Source: Bradyrhizobium sp. WSM3983
Lineage (GTDB): Bacteria > Pseudomonadota > Alphaproteobacteria > Rhizobiales > Xanthobacteraceae
NCBI RefSeq assembly: GCF_000473045.1
Contig: NZ_AXAY01000003.1
Coordinates: 1-64,000, forward strand
Direction: 5' to 3'
Length of the DNA: 64,000 nucleotides
Position 1 is the first letter of the stretch. The number at the start of each line of letters is the position of its first letter. The translations under genes and the position numbers were made by a program. Under the pieces are notes generated by a model that was given only the letters and a program-made list of their open reading frames with translations, was not told where the DNA came from and did not search any database. Of the stretch, positions 36,064 through 45,953 are shown piece after piece.

Positions 36064-37623
36064 CTAATTCCTCTGGACGAAGCAGGACGGCAGGCCAGCC
36101 GACTTCAGATTGTTGCAGGCCTGCACCGCCTCGTCGGCCGAGCCATACGGTCCGGCGAAGGCGCGGTAGACGATACCTTTGCCCTTATCGGTCAGATCGA
36201 CGCGCTTGATAACTGGCGAGCGGCCGCCGAGCACGCTGCCATATTTGCTCTGCAGCACCCGGTAGGACGCGGCGGCGCTATCCTCGCTCTGCTGCGAGGA
36301 GACCTGCACGACGTAACCGCCGCCACTGGGCGCAGGTGCAATTTGGGTCGGATTGGTCGCGGCCATACGCTGCGGCGGTTCGGCCGGCGCGGCCTGCGGC
36401 GCCAGCGAGAGCGGCTGGTTGGCACTGGCATTGGCCGAGGTCGGCGGCGTGCGCGGCGCGGCCGGTGCGGCGACCGGCTTCGGCGGCGCGGCCGGCTTGG
36501 CCGCTGACTGTGCGGCGGCCTGTGGCACGGCGCTGTCGGTCTGGTCGCCCTTGACAGCCACGGTCTTGATCGAGCGTGGCGCGCTGTTCGGCATCGTCCC
36601 GTTGCTCGGGGTCGGACCGGCATTCGACGGCGGAATGGCGGACGGCGACACGCTCGCAACCGGCGGCGGGTTCGCATTCTGGTTCAGCGGCGGAAACACC
36701 ACGCGCGGACCAGCCGCCTTGGCGTTGACGTCGACGGGCGCTTCCTCGCGCGGCACGATCTTCTCGCTGCCGTCGCCGCTCACCATGCGGTCGGGCACCT
36801 TGGCCGACGAATCCGAGGGCGCCGGCACGATCTTGGTCGGCGTGTTGTCGGCCTTGATGATCGGCGGCTCGCCACTGCGGGGCGATCCGATATAGGTCTT
36901 GTAGGCAAAGGCAGCGCCAGTTCCGACCACGGCCAGCGCGAGGATCGCAGCAACGGTCATCATGCCGCCGCGCGACTTCCTGGGCTCGTCGAGTTCGGCC
37001 TCGGGATAGTCGCTCTGGAACGCGTAAGGGTCGTCCGGATAGGCCGGCTCACGCTGAAAATCTTGCTCGCCCGACTCGAGCCGCCCGTAGAGTGCATCAT
37101 CGTAGCGCGCCGGATCGGGCTGCTCGTACGGCGCCTCGTAGGCTTGGTCCAGGGCCTGCTCCTGATGGTAGGCCTGATGCTGGTAAGCCTGATCCTGATG
37201 GGCGCGGTCCTGATAGGCCTGCGGCTGATGAAACTCAGGCTCCGGCGCAGCCGGCTGGGCCGAATAGCGGTGCAACGGATGAACGGGATTCACGGCGACG
37301 GGGTAGTCAGGCTCGGGCGCCGGCTGCGGTTGCACGTTGGCGCGCCGCATCCATGAGGGCGGACCCGGCTGCGGCGCAGCGGACTGCTCGGCGTAGTCCT
37401 GCTGATAGTCGTCCTGCGAATAATCGTCGTCCTGATAGGTTTGCGCAGGCGCTGGCGCTGCTGCCGGCCGCGCGCCCGGGCGGCCCTGCGCTGCGAACGG
37501 ATCGGTCTGTCCGATCAGACGGGCGAGCTCGGCCAAAGGATCGTTTTCCGCCTTCCCATGCTGGTCAGCGCCGCGACCATAGTCGTCGGAAGGAAGAGGT
37601 CTGTCGTAATTTCGATCGGCCAT
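36064..37623 (-). CDS. SPOR-domain membrane protein (519 aa)
   Basis: A polar cytoplasmic N-terminus of ~220 residues contains a Gln/Tyr/Ala/Asp-rich stretch of degenerate short repeats (AYQDRAHQDQAYQHQAY, about residues 130-175). One membrane helix follows (GGMMTVAAILALAVVGTGAA), then a Pro/Ala-rich periplasmic linker, and a C-terminal SPOR domain (GGYVVQVSSQQSEDSAAASY through PYGSADEAVQACNNLK). SPOR domains bind denuded glycan at division septa. The family is usually found between argS and nagZ. Here it follows argS by 139 nt and precedes the decayed nagZ. Confidence 0.92.
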   Translation of the reverse strand: MADRNYDRPLPSDDYGRGADQHGKAENDPLAELARLIGQTDPFAAQGRPGARPAAAPAPAQTYQDDDYSQDDYQQDYAEQSAAPQPGPPSWMRRANVQPQPAPEPDYPVAVNPVHPLHRYSAQPAAPEPEFHQPQAYQDRAHQDQAYQHQAYHQEQALDQAYEAPYEQPDPARYDDALYGRLESGEQDFQREPAYPDDPYAFQSDYPEAELDEPRKSRGGMMTVAAILALAVVGTGAAFAYKTYIGSPRSGEPPIIKADNTPTKIVPAPSDSSAKVPDRMVSGDGSEKIVPREEAPVDVNAKAAGPRVVFPPLNQNANPPPVASVSPSAIPPSNAGPTPSNGTMPNSAPRSIKTVAVKGDQTDSAVPQAAAQSAAKPAAPPKPVAAPAAPRTPPTSANASANQPLSLAPQAAPAEPPQRMAATNPTQIAPAPSGGGYVVQVSSQQSEDSAAASYRVLQSKYGSVLGGRSPVIKRVDLTDKGKGIVYRAFAGPYGSADEAVQACNNLKSAGLPSCFVQRN

Positions 37624-37762
37624 CGTGATGATGCGTCCCTTCGGGAAAGCCGCGCGCCCCTCGACCAAGGCACGGCTTTCGACCCACAAGGCTTTCAACC
37701 AAATCTAAGCGATCCGGCTTCTGCCGGTTACCCCAAATTTCCCTTAAGTAGTTCGCCCCAAA

Positions 37763-39553
37763 CTACCGCATCTCGTCCGGAGCATGGACGCCGAGGATGG
37801 CGAGGCCCGATGCCAGGACGGAGACGACGCCCTGGACCATGGCCAGCCGCGCCTTCGTTAGATCTGCATCATTATTGATAATGAAGCGTAAATAGGGCAA
37901 ATCGCGCCCCTTTGTCCAAAGTGCGTGAAATTCGCTCGCTAAGTCATAGAGATAAAAGGCAATACGGTGCGGCTCGTGCGCTGCTGCGGCAGCTTCCAGC
38001 GTGCGCGGATAAATTGCGAGGCGCTTGAGAAGATCGAGTTCCACCGGGTCGGACAGCCGTTCCACGGCCGACTCACTGAGCCAGGCGATCCGCTTGCCCG
38101 AATCCTCCGGCAGTTCCGGGAACACTTCGGTCCGCGCGTTGCGGAAAATCGAATGGCCGCGGGCGTGGCCGTATTGAACGTAAAACACCGGGTTGTCGCG
38201 CGATTGCTCCATGACCTTGGCGAGGTCGAAGTCGAGCACCGCGTCGTTCTTGCGGTAAAGCATCATGAAGCGGACGGCGTCCTGGCCGACTTCATCCACC
38301 ACCTCACGCAAGGTGACGAAGTCCCCGCTCCGCTTGGACATTTTCACCGGCTCGCCGTTGCGTAGCAACTTCACAAGCTGGACGATCTTGACGTCGAGCG
38401 CCCCCTTGCCGGAGGTGGTCGCCTTAACTGCCGCCTGCATGCGCTTGATGTAGCCGCCGTGATCGGCGCCCCAGACGTCGATCATCTCCGCAAAGCCACG
38501 GTCGAACTTGTTCTTGTGGTAGGCGATGTCGGAGGCGAAGTAGGTGTAGGAATTATCCGACTTGATCAGCGGTCGATCGACATCGTCGCCGTAGGCGGTC
38601 GCCTTGAACAGCAGCTGCTCGCGGTCTTCCCAGTCCTCGACCGGCGCGCCCTTCGGCGGCGGCAGGCGACCTTCATAGATGTCGCCCTTGGCCTTCAGGA
38701 AATCGATGGTCTCGGCAACCTTGTTGTTGCTGGTCTCGATCAGCGAGCGCTCCGAGAAGAACACGTCGTGACGGATGTTGAGGGCGGCAAGATCGTCCTT
38801 GATCTCGTCCATCATCATCGCGATCGCCTTGGCCCGCACCGTCGGCAGCCATTGCGCCTCGCTCATGGCGAGCAGCTTGTCGCCATGCTCCTTCGCGAGC
38901 GCTGCACCCACCGGCTTCAGGTAGTCGCCGGGATAGAGGCCTTCAGGGATCGCACCGATGTCCTCGCCGAGCGCCTCGCGGTACCGCAGGAAGGCTGAAC
39001 GCGCGAGCACGTCGACCTGCGCGCCGGCGTCGTTGATGTAATATTCGCGGGTGACGTCGTGGCCGCCGAACTGAAGCAGGCTCGCCAGCGCGTCGCCGAA
39101 GACTGCGCCACGGCAATGGCCGACATGCATCGGTCCGGTCGGATTGGCCGAGACGAATTCGACGTTGACCTTGGAGCCGCCGCGGACGCGGCCGTAATCG
39201 GCGCCCTCGCGCAGCACCGTCCGCAGCGCCTCCGCCCAGGCGGCGGGCTCGAGCGTCAGGTTGATGAAGCCGGGACCGGCAACGTCGACCTTGGCGATCA
39301 GCGCGTCGGCGCGGAGCCGCTCGGCGATCTGCTCGGCGAGGTCGCGGGGCTTTGCCTTTGCCTCTTTCGCAAGCACCATGGCGGCGTTAGTCGCCATGTC
39401 GCCATGGGAGGCGTCACGCGGCGGTTCGACCACCACGCGCGAGAAATCGATACCCTCGGGCCAGTTGGCTTCCGCCGCGAGCGCGCGGCAGGCGGCGTGC
39501 ACGCGTGCGAGCACGTCGGCGAACAAATGCGATGCTGAGGATGTGTCGGGCAT
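37763..39553 (-). CDS. argS: Arginyl-tRNA synthetase (596 aa)
   Basis: A class I synthetase that charges tRNA-Arg. The N-terminal Add-1 domain recognises the D-loop. The HIGH signature is [20 protein letters not shown] (about residues 134-155). The KMSKS loop is [14 protein letters not shown] (about 390-403), with [10 protein letters not shown]-type helices and the DALR anticodon-binding domain at the C-terminus, ending [13 protein letters not shown]. Length is normal. It starts 9 nt after the dgt stop, so the two are co-transcribed. Confidence 0.96.
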   Translation of the reverse strand: MPDTSSASHLFADVLARVHAACRALAAEANWPEGIDFSRVVVEPPRDASHGDMATNAAMVLAKEAKAKPRDLAEQIAERLRADALIAKVDVAGPGFINLTLEPAAWAEALRTVLREGADYGRVRGGSKVNVEFVSANPTGPMHVGHCRGAVFGDALASLLQFGGHDVTREYYINDAGAQVDVLARSAFLRYREALGEDIGAIPEGLYPGDYLKPVGAALAKEHGDKLLAMSEAQWLPTVRAKAIAMMMDEIKDDLAALNIRHDVFFSERSLIETSNNKVAETIDFLKAKGDIYEGRLPPPKGAPVEDWEDREQLLFKATAYGDDVDRPLIKSDNSYTYFASDIAYHKNKFDRGFAEMIDVWGADHGGYIKRMQAAVKATTSGKGALDVKIVQLVKLLRNGEPVKMSKRSGDFVTLREVVDEVGQDAVRFMMLYRKNDAVLDFDLAKVMEQSRDNPVFYVQYGHARGHSIFRNARTEVFPELPEDSGKRIAWLSESAVERLSDPVELDLLKRLAIYPRTLEAAAAAHEPHRIAFYLYDLASEFHALWTKGRDLPYLRFIINNDADLTKARLAMVQGVVSVLASGLAILGVHAPDEMR

Positions 39554-39562
39554 GGCCGCCGC

Positions 39563-40771
39563 CTAACGCAAATCCGGGGTCGAGTCAAAGAGCCGCTGAT
39601 GCTCGGTCAGGGCGAAACGGTCGGTCATTCCGGCAATGAAATTGCCGATCCGGCGCGCCCGGTCGCCCTCGTCGTCCGCCTCCGCCCCGACCAGCCATTC
39701 CGGCGGCAGGTCGGCCGGCGACGTCAGGTACTTTGCGAACAAATCGAACAGGATCTGTTCCGCCTCCGCCATCACCCGCATCACCCGCTTGTGGCGGTAC
39801 ATGTGCCCATAGAGAAATTGCTTGATGGCGGCCTCTTCCTCGGCAACCCCGGCGGGGAACGCGATCAGCGCCCGGCTCTGCTGGCGCACGTCCTGGGCCG
39901 ATTGCGGCCTGACAGCAGCAATGTTCTTCTGGGCTTCCGCGAACACCGCTCCGATCAGATGCGAGATCAGCTCGCGCACCAGCTCAGCCCCGCGCCTGAC
40001 GTCTTCGAGATCGGGATAATGCGCCGAGGTCTCGGCGATGATCTCTGCGGTGAGCGGCATGACCTTGAGATCGTCGAGGTGGAACAGGCCGGCGCGCAGG
40101 CCGTCGTCGATGTCGTGGGCGTCGTAGGCGATGTCATCGGCGATCGCAGCAACCTGGGCCTCCAGCGAGGCGAAGCTCCACAATTCGAGGTCGTAGGTCT
40201 TGATATAGTCGGCGATGCCGACGGGGACGCCATGCTCGCGATAGCGCCCGACCGGCGCGCCGCTGCGATCGGTCAGCGGACCGTTGTGCTTGACGATGCC
40301 CTCGAGCGACTCCCAGGTCAGGTTCAGCCCGTCGAACTCGGGATAGCGGTGCTCCAGCGAGCCGACGACGCGGAGCGCCTGGGCATTGTGGTCGAAGCCG
40401 CCAAAATCCTTCAGACAGGCATCCAGCGCCCGCTCGCCGGCATGGCCGAATGGCGGATGACCGAGATCATGGGCGAGCGCCAGGGTTTCCGTGAGATCTT
40501 CGTCGAGCCCAAGCTGGCGCGCCAGCGCGCGGGCAATCTGCGCCACCTCCAACGAGTGGGTCAGCCGGGTGCGGTAGTGGTCACCCTCATGGAACACGAA
40601 TACCTGGGTCTTGTACTTCAGGCGGCGAAACGCGGTCGAATGGATCACCCGGTCGCAATCCCGCCGGAACGGGCTCCGGGTCCGGCTCGGCGGCTCTGCG
40701 ACCAGCCGGCCGCGGCTGCGATCGGGGTCGCAGGCATAGGGCGCGCGGGGGGCTGCCATTCCGACGGACAC
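39563..40771 (-). CDS. dgt: Deoxyguanosinetriphosphate triphosphohydrolase-like protein (402 aa)
   Basis: An HD-domain enzyme hydrolysing dNTPs to deoxynucleoside and triphosphate. The metal-binding residues are seen in [20 protein letters not shown] (first His) and [19 protein letters not shown] (HD pair, about residues 104-122). [20 protein letters not shown] near the N-terminus and [19 protein letters not shown] (the later Asp) are further signatures. Length fits the dGTPase type 2 group. It heads the dgt-argS-SPOR-scpAB block and is divergent from erpA. Confidence 0.95.
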   Translation of the reverse strand: MSVGMAAPRAPYACDPDRSRGRLVAEPPSRTRSPFRRDCDRVIHSTAFRRLKYKTQVFVFHEGDHYRTRLTHSLEVAQIARALARQLGLDEDLTETLALAHDLGHPPFGHAGERALDACLKDFGGFDHNAQALRVVGSLEHRYPEFDGLNLTWESLEGIVKHNGPLTDRSGAPVGRYREHGVPVGIADYIKTYDLELWSFASLEAQVAAIADDIAYDAHDIDDGLRAGLFHLDDLKVMPLTAEIIAETSAHYPDLEDVRRGAELVRELISHLIGAVFAEAQKNIAAVRPQSAQDVRQQSRALIAFPAGVAEEEAAIKQFLYGHMYRHKRVMRVMAEAEQILFDLFAKYLTSPADLPPEWLVGAEADDEGDRARRIGNFIAGMTDRFALTEHQRLFDSTPDLR

Positions 40772-40835
40772 GACGAATTTAGTCCCTATCCATTTGATTC
40801 TGCGTATCCTTGCACTTAACTATGCCGGACGTGGG

Positions 40836-40881
40836 ATACCAAATGAGTTGGCCAAGTGAATCTGCCAAGTGAATTTGGTAT
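40836..40881. promoter_or_regulatory. Inverted repeat with nested direct repeats between dgt and erpA
   Basis: ATACCAAAT (40836-40844) and ATTTGGTAT (40873-40881) are a perfect 9-bp inverted repeat. Between and overlapping the arms, GCCAAGTGAAT occurs twice (40851-40861 and 40864-40874). It lies 27 nt before the erpA start in the divergent promoter region, so an operator is likely. It does not match an iron-regulator box I can recognise. Confidence 0.5.
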
Positions 40882-40907
40882 GACCGCGGACCAATCGGAG
40901 ACGAGCA

Positions 40908-41237
40908 ATGACGACTGCTGTGACCATCAGTGACCGCGCCGCGCGCCGGATTGGGGAGATCCTCAAGGGCGAAGGCACAGGCGCGATGCTGCGCATCTCG
41001 GTCGAGGGCGGCGGCTGCTCCGGCTTCCAGTACAAGTTCGACATCGACCGCGACCGCACCGATGACGATCTCGTCATCGAGCAGGAGAATGCGGTGGTAC
41101 TGGTCGATTCCGCTTCCCAACCGTTTCTGGCGGGGTCGCAGGTGGACTTTGTCGACGATTTGATCGGCGCCTCGTTCCGCGTCAACAATCCAAACGCGAC
41201 GGCGTCCTGCGGCTGCGGGACCAGCTTCTCGATCTAG
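40908..41237 (+). CDS. erpA: A-type iron-sulfur cluster insertion protein ErpA/HesB (109 aa)
   Basis: An Fe-S carrier that passes clusters to apo-enzymes. The three conserved cysteines are in EGGGCSGFQYKF and SCGCGTSFSI at the C-terminus. Length is normal. It is divergent from dgt and has its own regulatory repeats upstream. The last 84 nt of the gene have a decayed second copy at 45954-46035, with 24 nt perfectly conserved. Confidence 0.95.
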   Translation: MTTAVTISDRAARRIGEILKGEGTGAMLRISVEGGGCSGFQYKFDIDRDRTDDDLVIEQENAVVLVDSASQPFLAGSQVDFVDDLIGASFRVNNPNATASCGCGTSFSI

Positions 41238-41592
41238 CCCAACTCAGAATCTGAAAAACAACCCCATGCACAGTAGCCGATGGCGCGCTTCGGCTTTTTC
41301 GAAAACCCATTTGACGCGTCGGGCAAAACAGGGATAATATATGATCATCGCGAGGTCCCCCAAGGACGGGGAGCTCGGCCAGACTCGCGCGCCGCGTCCG
41401 ACACAACCTGAAGCCCGAAGGAGCACCTGCCGCACCCCTAATCCCTTCGAGAAAATTCGAATCTCGTCAGCGGCGCCATTTCGGTACACGCTATTCCCAC
41501 CAAAATCAGCCGACTCTGCGATCAACCTAGTTCAGTTGTCGAGTTGAGTGCACTATCACCGAAATGTCCGGGGCTCTCGATCGCGGCGCTGG
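41238..41592. other. Intergenic after erpA, no gene recognised (355 nt)
   Basis: No convincing ORF, tRNA or hairpin. The composition is somewhat AT-richer than the core genes nearby (for example gggataatatatgatcatcg near 41331-41350). It is the left edge of the accessory block that begins after erpA. Confidence 0.4.
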
Positions 41593-41826
41593 CTACTCGG
41601 CGGGCTGCAGCGTCTGGCCGCGACGCATGATGCGCTCGTGCATCTGCCGGATCATGCGGCTGGCGGTGGTCTCGAACAGGCAGGGAATGACAGCGTGCAC
41701 CAGCGCCGCCAATGCAGCGCCGAACAGGCGCGCCGCGAAGCCGAGCGCGAACAGGAAATGCTCGCCATAGGATTCATCGACGCTGTGCGGATGGGACAGA
41801 AACAGCCGGTGCAGGGTGGATTGCAT
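41593..41826 (-). CDS. DUF6356 small membrane protein (77 aa)
   Basis: The protein begins MQSTLHRLFLSHPHSVDESY, which is typical of the DUF6356 family, followed by one or two hydrophobic segments (EHFLFALGFAARLFGAALAA, LVHAVIPCLF) and a basic tail (ASRMIRQMHERIMRR). It is an inner-membrane protein of unknown function. It is divergent from the Lrp-type regulator gene. Confidence 0.8.
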   Translation of the reverse strand: MQSTLHRLFLSHPHSVDESYGEHFLFALGFAARLFGAALAALVHAVIPCLFETTASRMIRQMHERIMRRGQTLQPAE

Positions 41827-41955
41827 GCGGGGCTCCAGGGGGCGCGGTTCGCTTGCAATCCCTAGCGGAGTCGGGCCAAGAAGATGTCCCAAATATCACA
41901 CGATATGTCCTAGATCGGTTGAATTTGGACGATGATTTAGTGCATTATTGGGATA

Positions 41956-42432
41956 ATGGATGAAACGGATTGCAAACTCCTCAACCTGATACAGCATGAC
42001 GCTGCCCTGTCGCTGGACGAGCTTAGCGAACGGGCGGGACTTTCCCGCAATGCCTGCTGGCGCCGCATCAAGCGGCTGGAAGATGAAGGCATTATCAAGA
42101 GCCGCGTGACACTGCTCGATGCAAGCCGCATCAACGTCGGCCTGACCGCGTTCATCGCGCTGCGCACGACCGAGCACAGCGCAAGCTGGCTCGAGCAGTT
42201 TTCGAACGCTGTGCGCGACATTCCCGAGATCATCGGCGTCTACCGGATGACCGGCGATGTAGATTATCTGCTGCAGGCCGTCATCCCGGATGTTGCCGCC
42301 TATGACAGGCTGTACCAGCGCCTGATCGGGAGGATCACTCTCGCGGACGTGTCGTCGTCATTCGTCATGCAAGAGATCAAGTCAACGACGGTGCTGCCGC
42401 TCGACTATGCGCCGGAGCGGGTGAAGCCGTAA
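41956..42432 (+). CDS. Lrp/AsnC-family transcriptional regulator (158 aa)
   Basis: The N-terminal helix-turn-helix (CKLLNLIQHDAALSLDELSE, AGLSRNACWRRIKRLEDEGI) is followed by a RAM effector domain of about residues 70-150 (LTAFIALRTTEHSASWLEQF, DIPEIIGVYRMTGDVDYLLQ). These regulators respond to amino acids and often control a neighbouring divergent gene. The divergent DUF6356 gene is the closest candidate. Length is typical. Confidence 0.92.
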   Translation: MDETDCKLLNLIQHDAALSLDELSERAGLSRNACWRRIKRLEDEGIIKSRVTLLDASRINVGLTAFIALRTTEHSASWLEQFSNAVRDIPEIIGVYRMTGDVDYLLQAVIPDVAAYDRLYQRLIGRITLADVSSSFVMQEIKSTTVLPLDYAPERVKP

Positions 42433-42536
42433 CATCCGGCGGGGCCACGGTGCCTCCTCTAGATTGTCGCTCCCGCGCTATAAGAGGCATCTGGGATAAG
42501 GGCCAGATGGCGGTCCGTTGGCTGCTGCCCTTTCAT

Positions 42537-43169
42537 TCATTCCAGAAAGTTCGGATCTCGCGAGGACGCGCCAGACATGGTCCCGCACGCGAGCAGCAGA
42601 AGCTGCAGGCCATCGCTGCCGGTCCGGACACCGCCCGCCGTGGTCCAGAAGGGCACCAAATTCACGATAATGTAGTAATATTGGACGAATGCGATCGGAC
42701 CGACATAATCGTGCCCGGGGTCCGGCACGACTACCGAACGGATCGCGCTCACGAGGACGATCAGCACGACATTCCCCAGCACTCCGCCGAGGAGAAAGAG
42801 CAGCCTCGAAAGCCTGTTGACGATGGGTTGCGGATAGCACTGCACGAAGCCCGCACAAGGCACCGCACGCAGCTCAAATCGGGTTTCGCCTATTCGGCCG
42901 CGCCATAGCACTGGGCCGATGCCGATCGACACCAGTTGGACTGGAGCTGACAGCAGCACAGCGCACAGCATATGTCCAAATTCGTGGCACGCGATACCGG
43001 CCGCCAGCCCGACGGCCGATGTAGCGAGGACGGCGGGAATCCTGTAGTCGCGAGTCAACACCCATACGCAGATCAGAACGGTTGCAAGACAAAGTAAAGC
43101 GACAAGCACGACCCATCGGGCCAGACTGTCCGTCGGCTCATGCACTGCGGCCGTCCTTGCTTCCCGCAT
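42537..43169 (-). CDS. Site-2 protease-like M50 metallopeptidase (210 aa)
   Basis: A polytopic membrane protein with the zinc motif HEFGH (residues 62-66) inside a membrane segment (AVGLAAGIACHEFGHMLCAV). A C-terminal NLVPF...GSDGLQLL segment supplies the third metal-ligand Asp. Intramembrane site-2 proteases cut membrane-bound anti-sigma or regulatory proteins; the substrate is unknown. No PDZ domain is present. ATG 43169 is chosen for AGGAGA at good distance; in-frame ATGs lie 21 and 69 nt upstream. It ends about 100 nt from the convergent Lrp gene. Confidence 0.78.
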   Translation of the reverse strand: MREARTAAVHEPTDSLARWVVLVALLCLATVLICVWVLTRDYRIPAVLATSAVGLAAGIACHEFGHMLCAVLLSAPVQLVSIGIGPVLWRGRIGETRFELRAVPCAGFVQCYPQPIVNRLSRLLFLLGGVLGNVVLIVLVSAIRSVVVPDPGHDYVGPIAFVQYYYIIVNLVPFWTTAGGVRTGSDGLQLLLLACGTMSGASSRDPNFLE

Positions 43170-43521
43170 CGAACGTGTTCTCCTCACCATCAAAGCTGCC
43201 CAGATGACACGGTCGGCGCGAATCGATCGGGTCAGCATCTCGGTGACTGGTGTCTACTCAGTCGCTTTGTTTCAGAAAGCATTGTCCTAGCGCCTTGGAC
43301 GTTCTGAGTGCCCAATGGGTTCAACATTGGCCGCGCTGGGGACTTGCTAGGAAACCGGACCCCCTCCTGAAATCGAAGGCAGCGTCCGTGGCGCAAAGCG
43401 CCGGCAATTGCGGTTTTGCCGATTGCAGCGCACCGCTGGCTCCAGCATCATGGCGGCAGGGCGAAGCAATAGTGCCCATCTTCATCGGCTATGGCGCCAA
43501 TAGCGGTAGTAAAATTATCCA

Positions 43522-44424
43522 ATGCGCATGATCGATCGCCTGTTCTGTTGCCTCGTTCTATTCCTTGCAATCGCAGCCCTCCCCGTGCTTCCCGCGCACG
43601 CTGCCGAAACCTGCCCGTTCATCAGCGCCGACGAGCTCGCCGGTGCTATGCCGGCGCTCAAATGGTCACTGATTTCAAATCAGGACGGCCGCGGCTGCAT
43701 CTACCAGGGCGGGCGCGGCGACACGATGATGTTGACCGTGTTCCGCAATCCCGACAAGGACCGCGCCAAGGAATTGTACGCGACCTTCGTCAAGACGCTT
43801 GGCGAGCGCATGCCGCTTAACGCAGTTGCGGGGATCGGCGACGAAGGCCAGCGCGGGACGACCGCCGCCGACGTGCAGCGTCAGGAGGCGTCGGTCGTCG
43901 CCTTGTCCGGCGACTACATTCTGCAGATCGGCGTCTATCCGATCGGCCGGCGCGCCGACGACGCACTGCTCGGACCGCTCACCCAAGTCGCGCGCGTTGC
44001 CATCGCCAATGTGAGCAAGAGCAGCGAGCGGTTCGGCAATTGCGAGTGGCTCACTGCCGCCGATGCCGACGGTTTTCTCGACAAGAGCACACTGACGGTC
44101 CAGCGGACCGGCGCCGGCAGCTGCATGATGTTCGATCGCGAGGCCAACACCATGACAGTCGCGGTGATCGCGACCTCGCGCGACACGGTCATCAGCATGA
44201 TGAAACGCCCGGGCGTATGCAAGCACGTGGCGATCCCCGAGCTCGGCAGTGAAGCGTTCGGCGAGCACTCCTGCACCAAGGGCAACGGCAACGCCGTCAC
44301 CATCTATGTCTGGAAGAACGGCAGGCAGGCTTCGATCCTGTTCGCACCGGTCAAGCCGCATCCAGAGTCCGGCTCGGTCGAGCGCCTGAAGGCGGTCGCC
44401 GCGCGAGTCTATGGAAAACTGTGA
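43522..44424 (+). CDS. Exported two-lobed protein of unknown function (300 aa)
   Basis: A signal peptide (DRLFCCLVLFLAIAALPVLP, AHA cleavage) precedes two similar lobes. Lobe 1 is TCPFISADELAGAMPALKWS...GCIYQGG...MMLTVF, and lobe 2 is NCEWLTAADADGFLDKSTLT...SCMMFD...MTVAVI. Each has one Cys pair and the same strand order, suggesting an internal duplication. No named domain is recognised. It is probably periplasmic. It is transcribed away from the M50 gene and stands alone. Confidence 0.75.
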   Translation: MRMIDRLFCCLVLFLAIAALPVLPAHAAETCPFISADELAGAMPALKWSLISNQDGRGCIYQGGRGDTMMLTVFRNPDKDRAKELYATFVKTLGERMPLNAVAGIGDEGQRGTTAADVQRQEASVVALSGDYILQIGVYPIGRRADDALLGPLTQVARVAIANVSKSSERFGNCEWLTAADADGFLDKSTLTVQRTGAGSCMMFDREANTMTVAVIATSRDTVISMMKRPGVCKHVAIPELGSEAFGEHSCTKGNGNAVTIYVWKNGRQASILFAPVKPHPESGSVERLKAVAARVYGKL

Positions 44425-44635
44425 CGGCGCGTTACATCGCTGGCCATAGCTAAGGCGGATAGGATTGCTAGGCTGTGTACCCATAAACTCGGGGCGGGAG
44501 GGGACCAAGGCCGCGTCCGCTCTACTCCCACACCGATCAAGTTCGTGCGGCCGCGCATGTCGTCACAACGGGCCAGAATTGTCATTGTTGCCATAAATCA
44601 AGATTTCGCATCTTAAGGATTGAGTGGACTGTGGT

Positions 44636-45745
44636 TCAATCCCCCGCAAGCTTCTGTCCAACCGCATAGACCCTGCAATCGCCGCCGCGCGTATTGATCT
44701 TGCATTTCATCAAAGCAGGCTCGCGCGCCTCGACGCCTAAGCGGCCAAATCCAGTACCGCAGCCGCCGCGGGTGCTCACAGCAAAGGCCTTGGCATCATC
44801 GGGATTGGAGAGGTAGTCCGCGAACGCCTTCTGACAAGGGGCGATAGCCCCCGGCGGGATTGGCAGCTCAGCGAAGAACGGCGCCTCTATGACGGTCTTG
44901 GTCGGAAGACTTAGCTTCTCGAGGAAGGGTTCAACGAACGGAAACCAAGTATCTGCCGGCGCGAGCGCGACGGTATCGTGACCGTTCGATCCGAATGGAG
45001 GCAGCACGTGCAACTGCGCAGGCGCACCGCCAGCGCTGTAAGCAGCGAACATGCGCCGTGCCAAGTCAGGACCGTAGGATTGATCGTTCTCAGCATAGAG
45101 CCAAAGCACCGGGACACGGGCCGCGCGCCCCAATGCGGCTACTGTATCGACCAAATTATCAGGCGAGCAAGGTTGGCCAGGTGCTGAGAAACTGTGCCAA
45201 CCGCCATCAAAGTTCACGGTGCCAACTACCCCCGGCGTGTTCTGTGCGGCGACTGCCATCACCGAGAGCCCTCCAACAGAATGACCGAGCAAGACAACGT
45301 GCTCGGCGTCGACCCAGGGCTCATTACGCAGTGAAGCGACCGCGGCAATGATATCCTCGCCGGAAACGCGCACAGCGGGAAGATAGTCGCAGGCCTGCCG
45401 CAAATACTCGGAGAACCCGCCCCCGGATCGACCATAGCCACGACGCATGATCGAGACCACTGCATATCCTCGCTGGGCAAAGGCGACGGCCATCTTGCTG
45501 TAGCCGACCGGAGAGCGGTTGAGGATTTCACTGAAGAATTCATCGCCAAAGATGCCCGGCTGGCCGTGAGTGATCACGACGAGAGGAAATTTGCCGGGGC
45601 GATCAGGACGTATTACGAAACTTTCCAGCGACAATTTGTTGCCAGATATCACGACAGGCAACATCATATGCGCGCTCATTAACTGCCCGTCGCCCGCGCG
45701 GGCAGAGGCAGTGAACAAGATTAGAAGCAGGGCAATAAGGCGCAT
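44636..45745 (-). CDS. Exported alpha/beta hydrolase with Cys-rich C-terminal domain (369 aa)
   Basis: A signal peptide (MRLIALLLILFTASARA) is followed by an alpha/beta-hydrolase fold. The first strand and oxyanion region is PLVVITHGQPG, the nucleophile elbow is LLGHSVGGLSVMA (Ser about residue 158), the acid is in VLWLYAENDQSYGP and the His in GSNGHDTVAL. This is like dienelactone hydrolases. The last ~75 residues are a separate small domain with paired cysteines (GGCGTGFG, LMKCKINTRGGDCRVYAVG), resembling domains in other rhizobial exported proteins. The substrate is unknown. The start at 45745 is chosen by the signal peptide. Confidence 0.83.
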   Translation of the reverse strand: MRLIALLLILFTASARAGDGQLMSAHMMLPVVISGNKLSLESFVIRPDRPGKFPLVVITHGQPGIFGDEFFSEILNRSPVGYSKMAVAFAQRGYAVVSIMRRGYGRSGGGFSEYLRQACDYLPAVRVSGEDIIAAVASLRNEPWVDAEHVVLLGHSVGGLSVMAVAAQNTPGVVGTVNFDGGWHSFSAPGQPCSPDNLVDTVAALGRAARVPVLWLYAENDQSYGPDLARRMFAAYSAGGAPAQLHVLPPFGSNGHDTVALAPADTWFPFVEPFLEKLSLPTKTVIEAPFFAELPIPPGAIAPCQKAFADYLSNPDDAKAFAVSTRGGCGTGFGRLGVEAREPALMKCKINTRGGDCRVYAVGQKLAGD

Positions 45746-45953
45746 GGCGGTGCAAGCTAACACTGCGCATCCAAATTGTCAGCATCCGGCCGGGCGGTGC
45801 GAAATTCGTATTCGTGCACCGGGGTTAGCTCGACCGCAGCGGGTCATTTCGGCTTCAGCGGGGGGTGTCGGCACGTCAATGTCTGCTTTGCGGAGCAGGT
45901 ACGGCCCAGCGATATGGTGGCGAATGCCGATCTCGCCGTCCTAGCTCGATTTC

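Noticed and set aside
41244-41525. Minus-strand 93-codon frame after erpA
   Set aside because: No ribosome binding site, no domain and mixed composition; not separable from chance.
45780-45950. Extension of the erpA remnant further upstream
   Set aside because: Beyond about 25 nt upstream of 45954 the match to erpA falls to chance level by eye.
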